A stretch of 12,074 nucleotides of DNA from IMCC26077 sp964561165 (GTDB lineage: Bacteria; Actinomycetota; Actinomycetes; Nanopelagicales; Nanopelagicaceae). The translations under genes were made by a program, and so were the position numbers. A model generated the notes under the pieces. That model was not told the DNA's origin. It ran no database searches and worked only from the letters and a program-made list of their open reading frames with translations. Below, piece by piece: positions 6,741 through 12,074 of this stretch. The stretch spans positions 1 to 12,074 of the forward strand of contig CAZLOJ010000034.1 in the NCBI GenBank assembly GCA_964561165.1, given 5' to 3'. Position 1 is the first letter of the stretch. Each line of letters opens with the position of its first letter.

Positions 6741-7994
6741 CTACCCGCGAATTTGACCGGTTCCGGTCACGATCCAGGTGGTCGTAGTCATCTCTTCAAG
6801 CCCCATCGGCCCGCGTGCATGAGTTTTCTGATTCGAGATTCCAATCTCAGCGCCAAAACCCATCTCTTCGCCATCGGTAAATCGCGTTGATGCATTAATC
6901 ATGATTGCAGCGGCGTCCAATTGATTGATGAAGCTTTCAATTGATTTAGGGTTCTCAGAGATGATTGCTTCGGTATGGCTCGTTCCATACGTGCGAATAT
7001 GCGCAGCTGCTTGGTCGATGTCATCAACCACGCGAACATTTATCTCTAATACGCCATATTCGGTTGACCAATTCTCTTCCGTTGCAAGCGAGGCATTGAT
7101 GCCAAGCGCCTTAGCCGCTGCCACGCTCTGTACATCCCCATGAATGATGACCTTTTCATCGTCAAGTGCTTGTAGAGCCATTGGTAAAAATGAGCCAGCA
7201 ATCTCGCTGTGTATCAAAAGCGTCTCCGCGGCATTGCATACGCTCGGCCGATCACATTTTGAATTGATAAGGATTGGCAAGGCCTTCGTAAGATCGCCAT
7301 CCTTGTCAACGTAGACATGACAGACGCCTGCTCCTGTCTCAATCGTTGGTACCTTCGCCTCATCAACAACTGTTCGAATCAGCGCAGCGCTTCCACGCGG
7401 GATGACAAGATCCACTAAACCGCGCGCGTGCAAAAGTTCCGTTACTGTTGAACGATCACTCGATGGCACAAGTTGGATTACATCGGCAGGGATGCCAACG
7501 CTTACTACTGCATCGCGCATGATATTTACGAGAATCTCGTTGCTCTTCGCAGCGCTTGACGAACCGCGAAGTAACGCACAGTTTCCAGATTTGAGCAGAA
7601 TCACAGCCGCATCAACGGTGACATTAGGTCGTGCTTCGTAGACCATTCCAACAATCCCAAAGGGGACAGTGACTTGTTTCAAATGGAGCCCGTTTGGCAA
7701 AGTCCGTTCGCGTTTAACAATCCCAATCGGATCTGGTAACGCTTTGATCTTCCGCGCTCCACCGGCGATTCCCGCAATTCGTGCTGCATTCAATGTAAGG
7801 CGGTCTATCAGGGACTCGGAAATTCCCTCAGTGCGAGAGCGACGAACATCCTCATCATTAGCAGCGAGAATCTCACTTTCGCGCTCCTGCAGGGCTGTAG
7901 CAATAGCTTCGATTGCAGCATCTTTTTGAGCGCGCGGGGCATGTGCCAGTACGGCTCCTGCTTTTCGAGCCGACTCAGAGAGCGCCTTAATCAT
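6741..7994 (-). CDS. proA: Glutamate-5-semialdehyde dehydrogenase (gamma-glutamyl phosphate reductase)
   Basis: ProA reduces gamma-glutamyl phosphate, made by ProB, to glutamate-5-semialdehyde using NADPH. This is the second step of proline synthesis. The catalytic cysteine is C253 in SVCNAAET. Other family blocks present are PFGIVGMVYEARPNVT (111-126), the LLRGSSSA glycine loop, IPRGSAALI, VPTIETGAGVCHVYVD and the C-terminal GFGAEIGISNQK-HARGP. I place the start at 7994 (MIKALSESARKAG), giving 417 aa, a normal length. The frame is open 14 codons further, to 8036, but that hydrophobic extension is unlike ProA N-termini and would cover the divergent promoter region. The start has no clear ribosome site; TAGGCT lies 7 nt upstream, suggesting a leaderless message. 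gatC follows after 9 nt. It is separated from its partner proB by a gene on the other strand. Confidence 0.95.
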   Translation of the reverse strand: MIKALSESARKAGAVLAHAPRAQKDAAIEAIATALQERESEILAANDEDVRRSRTEGISESLIDRLTLNAARIAGIAGGARKIKALPDPIGIVKRERTLPNGLHLKQVTVPFGIVGMVYEARPNVTVDAAVILLKSGNCALLRGSSSAAKSNEILVNIMRDAVVSVGIPADVIQLVPSSDRSTVTELLHARGLVDLVIPRGSAALIRTVVDEAKVPTIETGAGVCHVYVDKDGDLTKALPILINSKCDRPSVCNAAETLLIHSEIAGSFLPMALQALDDEKVIIHGDVQSVAAAKALGINASLATEENWSTEYGVLEINVRVVDDIDQAAAHIRTYGTSHTEAIISENPKSIESFINQLDAAAIMINASTRFTDGEEMGFGAEIGISNQKTHARGPMGLEEMTTTTWIVTGTGQIRG

Positions 7995-8037
7995 AAGCAA
8001 CAGCCTAACCAATGAGAGGAGCACTACGCTTGGCATT
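7995..8037. promoter_or_regulatory. Compact divergent promoter region between proA and the hydrolase
   Basis: Only 43 bp separate the two start codons. On the minus strand TAGGCT (8007-8002) lies 7 nt before the proA ATG. On the plus strand TACGCT (8025-8030) lies 7 nt before the hydrolase ATG. Both fit the TAnnnT pattern of -10 boxes feeding leaderless transcripts. A plus-strand AGGAG (8017-8021) is 16 nt from the hydrolase ATG, too far to be a normal ribosome site. No good -35 is seen on either strand; any would have to lie inside the opposite gene. The hexamers are seen; their function is inferred. Confidence 0.35.
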
Positions 8038-9189
8038 ATGTTCTTACTTCGGTGGTTGCGTCGCGCCTTCTTCTTCGTTCTGGCCTTTTACCTACTCCTT
8101 TTTAGTTTCACCCGCCTCGTCCATTACCCAGAGCCGGTTGCTGCTATTCGACTTGGACTGGCGCCGGCTCATGCGACGCCGAAATTGATGCCATCACATT
8201 ACATTCCCCCATCTAGCTCGCCCAAGCAATGGAGCCAGGGTTCCGAAGAGATGCCACAAACGGTGGTGTTCGGCGGCGCGCTCGGCACGTTCGATGATTT
8301 TCTAGATTCCACGTCAACCAATGCATTCATCGTGCTTCGTAATGGCGTAATCACATACGAGTGGTACAAGGCTGGTTTCGACAAAACCTTCCGTTTCCCC
8401 TCATATTCAGTGGCGAAGACGTTGACGTCAATCATGATTGGTCAGTTAATCGAGGACGGAAAGTTGCGCGAGAGCGATAAGTTCGTCGATTACTTTCCAA
8501 ACTTGAAGAATGGCACCTCATTCGACAAGGTAACGATCAATCAATTACTTGATATGCGCGGTGGCATTGGCGTCTCAGACAATTATCCATCGGGGCCGAG
8601 CGGCTGGGGCGTTGCGATTGCCCAAATGTATGCGAGCACAGACCTCAATTGGTTCCTAGGTAACAATCGGAAGATGGCATTTGACCCGGGAGCTAAAGGA
8701 GAGTACCGAAGTGTTGACTCGATGATGTTAGGTATGGTCATTAAGAAAGTGACTGGCGAACGAGTAGCGGACTACTTTGGTCGAGAGGTATGGCAACCAT
8801 TAGGCGCTAGCTCGGGCGCTACATGGAATGTCGATCGCCTCGATGGTCTAGAGAAGACCTTCTGCTGCTTCAATGCAACAGCGCGCGATTATGCGCTTGT
8901 CGGTCAACTCATCCTCGATAACGGTTTAGCGCAAGGCAAGCAGATAATTCCTCCCGTGTGGAACAAGCGCCTGGCGACACCTATAGTAAAACTTGATCGG
9001 GATTGGGGATATGGCGCACAAATGTGGCACCCCTACCCCAACACCTCGATGCTCCTTGGCTTACATGGCCAGCATGTGTTAGTCGTCCCGGAGACAAAGA
9101 GTGTAATTATAAAACTCAGTGATGATCTCACGGAAGATAATGAAGGCCCTGTTACTGATGTGATGTACAACCTGGCAACGCGCTCTTAG
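8038..9189 (+). CDS. Membrane-anchored serine hydrolase (class C beta-lactamase / NylB type)
   Basis: This 383-aa protein has a positively charged N-terminus followed by one hydrophobic helix (about 10-27) and no lipobox, so it is probably anchored with its domain outside the membrane. The SxxK motif is S124-V-A-K127. The tyrosine motif reads Y223-R-S rather than Y-x-N, 99 residues after the serine. The third motif is H343-G-Q in place of K-T/S-G. These features, and the FNATARDYALVGQLIL stretch, resemble the beta-lactamase-fold hydrolases related to 6-aminohexanoate-dimer hydrolase (NylB) and esterases more than true AmpC enzymes. The substrate is unknown: amides, esters or peptides are all possible. 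The gene lies opposite to its neighbours, shares 4 bp with the convergent proB stop, and splits proB from proA. The start at 8038 is the first ATG and gives a sensible membrane anchor, but it lacks a well-placed ribosome site. Confidence 0.85.
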   Translation: MFLLRWLRRAFFFVLAFYLLLFSFTRLVHYPEPVAAIRLGLAPAHATPKLMPSHYIPPSSSPKQWSQGSEEMPQTVVFGGALGTFDDFLDSTSTNAFIVLRNGVITYEWYKAGFDKTFRFPSYSVAKTLTSIMIGQLIEDGKLRESDKFVDYFPNLKNGTSFDKVTINQLLDMRGGIGVSDNYPSGPSGWGVAIAQMYASTDLNWFLGNNRKMAFDPGAKGEYRSVDSMMLGMVIKKVTGERVADYFGREVWQPLGASSGATWNVDRLDGLEKTFCCFNATARDYALVGQLILDNGLAQGKQIIPPVWNKRLATPIVKLDRDWGYGAQMWHPYPNTSMLLGLHGQHVLVVPETKSVIIKLSDDLTEDNEGPVTDVMYNLATRS

Positions 9190-10298
9190 ATAAGCGTCAG
9201 ATCATCTCTATGGACGAGTTCACGTTCATACTCTGCGCCGAAAGTTACTGCTAGTTCTTTAGTGCTCTTACCTAGTAGCTGTGGGATTTCATCGCTATCA
9301 AAAGCGACTAAACCACGTGCAATGACACGTCCATGTGAATCAATCAAATCGACGACATCGCCCGCAGCAAAATCTCCAGTTACCTCGGAAACGCCCGCAG
9401 GAAGCAAAGATGTGCCACGCTCAAGGATCGCTTTGGTTGCTCCTGCATCAAGAGTGAGCGCTCCCTTCGGGGTTGAGGCATGCGCAATCCACAATGCACG
9501 AGATGGTGCGCGATGGCTTCCAGCATGAAAAATGGTTCCGACTTCATCGCCATCAACGGCGCCACGAACATTGGCAAGCGAGGTGAGCACAACTGCAATG
9601 CCTGCCGTCGTTGCGATTCGTGCCGCTTCAACTTTTGTTGCCATTCCGCCACTGCCCACTCCTGAATTGCCTGCTCCCCCAATGTCGGCGCTTGCCAATT
9701 CCGCAAAATCTGAGACTTCGGTGATCTTATTCGCCTTAGGCGCGGAAGGCGGCGCATCATAGAGCGCATCGATATCAGATAGCAGGATGAGTAAATCTGC
9801 TTGCACGAGATGTGAAACAAGTGCAGCCAAACGATCGTTATCGCCAAAGCGAATTTCAGAGGTGCCAACTGTGTCATTCTCATTGACAACTGGAACTACA
9901 CCGAGTGCAAGTAAACGATCGAGAGTACGTTGTGCATTTCGATAATGGCTACGTCGGACAATATCTTCGCTCGTGAGAAGAACTTGCGATGCAGTGATGG
10001 AATGACGAGCAAAAGATTCGGTGTAGCGGTGCATTAACAAGCCTTGACCTACTGATGCTGCTGCCTGTTGCAGCTCAAGTTCTTTTGGCCTGGACTTCAA
10101 TCCCAATGGAGCAAGACCTGCTGCAATCGCGCCTGAAGTGACCACTAAAACATCGATGCCACGTGCCTTCGCGCTCGCTACGGCGTCGACCAAGAGATCC
10201 ACAGCTTTACTATCTAAGCCTGCACCCGCACTACCCGTTAATGAAGATGAGCCAACTTTGACGACGATTCGTTTAGCGCGCGTGACTTCATTGCGCAT
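9186..10298 (-). CDS. proB: Glutamate 5-kinase
   Basis: ProB phosphorylates the gamma-carboxyl of glutamate with ATP. This is the first and usually proline-inhibited step of proline synthesis. The amino-acid kinase domain (about 1-260) shows VVKVGSSSLT (12-21), TSGAIAAGL (54-62), NENDTV (139-144), RFGDNDRLAALV (150-161), LSDIDALYD (173-181) and GSGGMATKVEAA (216-227). A PUA domain follows at about 277-355. The start at 10298 (MRNEVTRAKR) gives 370 aa, close to the E. coli enzyme, and GGAG lies 8 nt upstream. The open frame extends 60 codons further, to 10478, but that part is antisense-frame shadow of obgE and does not resemble ProB. The start lies inside the 3' end of obgE (11-bp overlap), so the two are co-transcribed. 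The stop overlaps the hydrolase stop by 4 bp. Confidence 0.96.
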   Translation of the reverse strand: MRNEVTRAKRIVVKVGSSSLTGSAGAGLDSKAVDLLVDAVASAKARGIDVLVVTSGAIAAGLAPLGLKSRPKELELQQAAASVGQGLLMHRYTESFARHSITASQVLLTSEDIVRRSHYRNAQRTLDRLLALGVVPVVNENDTVGTSEIRFGDNDRLAALVSHLVQADLLILLSDIDALYDAPPSAPKANKITEVSDFAELASADIGGAGNSGVGSGGMATKVEAARIATTAGIAVVLTSLANVRGAVDGDEVGTIFHAGSHRAPSRALWIAHASTPKGALTLDAGATKAILERGTSLLPAGVSEVTGDFAAGDVVDLIDSHGRVIARGLVAFDSDEIPQLLGKSTKELAVTFGAEYERELVHRDDLTLI

Positions 10299-11727
10299 CG
10301 TCCTCACTCCAATCTTCATCTTGCGCACCAATGCTTTCATCTTCGACATCAAGTTTGTGGATACCAAGCTGTACCGCTTCAACTCGAGTGTCGTGGCCAC
10401 GCCGGGTGTGGAAGTGCTCGACGCCAGCCTCGATTGTTGGCTCCCATTCAAATCGGGTGGCATCTTCACCCGAACCAATCATGACCTCACAGCCTGGTTC
10501 AGCGCCCAACTTAAAGAGCGCTTTCTCCACGCCTAAGCGAGCAAGTCGGTCTGCGAGATACCCAACAGCCTCTTCATTGCTGAAATTCGTCTGACGAACC
10601 CACCGCTCTGGTTTGTCACCGATGACCACGAACCGACCATGCTTATCTTTGGTCACTTCAAAGCCAGCGTCATCGACAGCCTTTGGTCGCAGGACGATCC
10701 GTGGCGCTTCAACGCTCTCTTTTGGTTTCCGATTGATCAACGCTGCCATCGCATAAAGCAATTCGGTGATGCCTTCACGTGTTGCAGCAGAGATTGAATA
10801 AACCTCAAGACCGCGAGCGCGAAGATTCTCAGTCACCATCTCAGCCATCGCACGACCATCAGGTAAATCAATCTTGTTTAGCGCAACGATTCGTGGTCGA
10901 TCTTGCAGTCCACCGTAGGCAGCAAGCTCGTTCTCGATAACCTCAAAATCATGAATTGGATCTCGATCGCTTTCAAGCGTTCCGCAATCAAGGACATGCA
11001 CGAGTGCGGAACATCTCTCAACATGGCGTAAGAACTCAAGTCCAAGACCTTTGCCTTCACTTGCGCCAGGAATCAACCCTGGGACATCGGCAACGGTAAA
11101 TCGATGTTCGCCAACTTCGACGACGCCAAGATTTGGCACCAGTGTTGTGAATGGATACTCAGCAATTTTCGGACGCGCTGCAGAGATTGTGGCGATTAGC
11201 GATGACTTACCGGCTGATGGATATCCCACCAAAGCAATATCAGCAACGCTCTTTAGTTCCAGCGTTAACTCGACTTTCTCGCCTGGTTCGCCAAGTAGCG
11301 CAAAACCCGGTGCGCGACGCTTTGATGAAGCGAGCGCGGAATTTCCCAATCCGCCTGCGCCGCCTCGAGCTACAACAAAACGTGTTCCCACTCCAAGGAG
11401 GTCAGCGATGACATTCCCATGCTTATCGCGCAACACTGTGCCCTCTGGAATTGGCAGGATTAAATCTTCACCTTGTGGACCATCTTTATGCCCGCCCTGG
11501 CCATGTCGACCTGATGTTGCAGATCGATGTGGGCTGTAATGGAAATCTAGAAGCGTTGTCGCACTCGGATCAACGACGAGAATTACATCGCCACCTCGAC
11601 CACCATTGCCACCATCTGGTCCACCCAATGGTTTGAACTTCTCGCGGTGCACAGAGACGCAACCATTACCTCCGCTTCCAGCTTGTGCGAGTAAACGAGC
11701 TTGGTCGACGAATGAGACTGCTGACAT
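10288..11727 (-). CDS. obgE: Obg-family GTPase (ObgE/CgtA)
   Basis: Obg is an essential GTPase that binds the large ribosomal subunit and links its assembly to growth and stress signals. The glycine-rich Obg fold covers about 1-158 (GSGGNGCVS, GGPDGGNGGRGGDV). The G domain follows with P-loop GYPSAGKS (168-175), the YPFTTL switch (191-196), DVPG (214-217), NKID (284-287) and SAA (313-315). The OCT domain, typical of Gram-positive and actinobacterial members, spans about 345-430, and the tail is acidic (EDEDWSEDDAQ type). The length of 479 aa suits actinobacterial Obg. A strong ribosome site, GAGGTGA (11741-11735), supports the start. The neighbourhood rpmA-obgE-proB is a classic conserved one. 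A terminator stands between rpmA and this gene, so its own promoter or read-through must supply transcription. Confidence 0.97.
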   Translation of the reverse strand: MSAVSFVDQARLLAQAGSGGNGCVSVHREKFKPLGGPDGGNGGRGGDVILVVDPSATTLLDFHYSPHRSATSGRHGQGGHKDGPQGEDLILPIPEGTVLRDKHGNVIADLLGVGTRFVVARGGAGGLGNSALASSKRRAPGFALLGEPGEKVELTLELKSVADIALVGYPSAGKSSLIATISAARPKIAEYPFTTLVPNLGVVEVGEHRFTVADVPGLIPGASEGKGLGLEFLRHVERCSALVHVLDCGTLESDRDPIHDFEVIENELAAYGGLQDRPRIVALNKIDLPDGRAMAEMVTENLRARGLEVYSISAATREGITELLYAMAALINRKPKESVEAPRIVLRPKAVDDAGFEVTKDKHGRFVVIGDKPERWVRQTNFSNEEAVGYLADRLARLGVEKALFKLGAEPGCEVMIGSGEDATRFEWEPTIEAGVEHFHTRRGHDTRVEAVQLGIHKLDVEDESIGAQDEDWSEDDAQ

Positions 11728-11734
11728 ATTCTGT

Positions 11735-11744
11735 TCACCTCTTT
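11735..11744 (-). promoter_or_regulatory. Strong ribosome binding site of obgE
   Basis: On the minus strand AAAGAGGTGA matches the anti-Shine-Dalgarno complement AAGGAGGTGA at nine of ten positions and ends 7 nt before the obgE ATG. It is the best ribosome site in the window, and it sits immediately after a terminator. Confidence 0.8.
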
Positions 11745-11747
11745 CCT

Positions 11748-11780
11748 AAATAAAAAAGCGGGCCCGTATGCGGACCCGCT
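11748..11780 (-). terminator. Intrinsic terminator after rpmA
   Basis: On the minus strand AGCGGGTCCG (11780-11771) pairs with CGGGCCCGCT (11766-11757) over 10 positions with one G-U wobble and the loop CATA. A tract TTTTTTATTT follows (11757-11748), its first T being the last base of the stem. It is GC-rich, compact and followed by U's, so it is a textbook rho-independent terminator for the rpmA transcript. The plus strand has no T-tract, so it acts in one direction only. It begins 17 nt after the rpmA stop and ends 20 nt before obgE. Confidence 0.92.
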
Positions 11781-11797
11781 AAAGATAAGTCCGTTGA

Positions 11798-12049
11798 TTA
11801 TTGAGGGAGAACGTTCACAACGCGACGGCCACGTGCATTTCCGAAAGAGACTGATCCTGCGGCGAGCGCAAAGAGAGTGTCATCTTTGCCACGACCAACA
11901 TTCGCTCCTGGGTGAAAGTGTGTGCCACGTTGGCGAACGAGAATCTCACCTGTGCGAACAACTTGACCTGCAAAGCGCTTCACACCAAGAAACTGTGGAT
12001 TGGAGTCGCGACCGTTTCGTGTCGAGGAGACACCCTTTTTACTTGCCAT
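11798..12049 (-). CDS. rpmA: Large ribosomal subunit protein bL27
   Basis: bL27 is a small basic protein of the 50S subunit whose N-terminal tail reaches towards the peptidyl-transferase centre and contacts the P-site tRNA. The 83-aa sequence shows the expected start MASKKGVSSTRNGRDS, then LGVKRFAGQVV, the GNILVRQRGT-like stretch (here GEILVRQRGT) and HPGANVGRGKDDTLFAL. There is no cleavable N-terminal extension of the type found in Firmicutes. AGGAG ends 7 nt before the ATG. The gene for bL21 (rplU) is normally directly upstream and would lie beyond the right edge. A strong terminator follows. Confidence 0.97.
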   Translation of the reverse strand: MASKKGVSSTRNGRDSNPQFLGVKRFAGQVVRTGEILVRQRGTHFHPGANVGRGKDDTLFALAAGSVSFGNARGRRVVNVLPQ

Positions 12050-12074
12050 CTCTCTACTCCTTTATTCCCTGGTT
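12050..12074 (-). promoter_or_regulatory. rpmA ribosome site and right window edge
   Basis: On the minus strand AGGAG (12061-12057) lies 7 nt before the rpmA ATG. The remaining bases are too few to show whether the end of rplU is included. An in-frame TAA or TAG could close it here, but the frame cannot be established. Confidence 0.6.

Noticed and set aside
7995..8036. A 14-codon N-terminal extension of proA (start at 8036)
   Set aside because: The added residues are hydrophobic and unlike ProA N-termini, and they would overlap the divergent promoter region. The start at 7994 matches the family.
8038..9189. Hydrolase as a recently inserted mobile-element cargo gene
   Set aside because: No flanking inverted or direct repeats, transposase or integrase are visible, and the gene ends fit the neighbours to within a few bases.
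10299..10478. A 60-codon N-terminal extension of proB
   Set aside because: It lies entirely within obgE in another frame and has no kinase-like sequence. The inner ATG at 10298 has a good ribosome site and gives the family length.
11051..11539. A 162-aa plus-strand open frame opposite obgE
   Set aside because: It mirrors the codons of the obgE glycine-rich and G domains and has no family features.

Overview
The window looks like a chromosomal segment from an actinobacterium with intermediate GC content, roughly half by eye. No mobile elements, CRISPR arrays, rRNA or tRNA genes are visible. The actinobacterial call rests on three things: an IlvD that closely resembles the mycobacterial protein as I recall it, an Obg GTPase with the long C-terminal OCT extension, and frequent promoter-like hexamers 6-7 nt upstream of start codons that lack a Shine-Dalgarno site, as in leaderless genes. 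A lineage such as the freshwater actinobacteria would fit, but the genus cannot be fixed from this sequence.

Layout from left to right. (1) Positions 1-160 follow ilvD on the minus strand. They hold a strong candidate for the leader of a branched-chain amino acid operon: a 14-codon leader peptide rich in Ile and Val, an 11-bp hairpin overlapping its 3' end, and a second hairpin cut by the window edge. The regulated gene, predicted to be ilvB (acetolactate synthase), would lie just outside. (2) ilvD is on the minus strand and diverges from a 14-helix DHA2-type MFS exporter on the plus strand. (3) The exporter converges tightly on gatB. (4) Minus-strand genes proA-gatC-gatA-gatB are packed with 4-bp overlaps or a 9-nt gap and probably form one operon. 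(5) A plus-strand membrane-anchored serine hydrolase of the beta-lactamase/NylB type sits between proB and proA. (6) Minus-strand rpmA, then a strong intrinsic terminator, then obgE-proB, which overlap by 11 bp, fill the right end.

Functionally, the minus-strand genes combine translation (bL27, the ribosome-associated GTPase Obg, the GatCAB amidotransferase) with the first two steps of proline synthesis (ProB, then ProA). IlvD performs the third common step of valine and isoleucine synthesis. The leader predicts feedback control of the next ilv genes by charged Ile- and Val-tRNA. The serine hydrolase splits what is usually a contiguous proB-proA pair and is the only gene with an uncertain substrate, apart from the exporter.

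No stretch longer than 300 bases lacks a gene. I found no clearly novel multi-gene system. The best candidates for a second look are the ilv leader, the embedded hydrolase, and the terminator placed directly in front of obgE.
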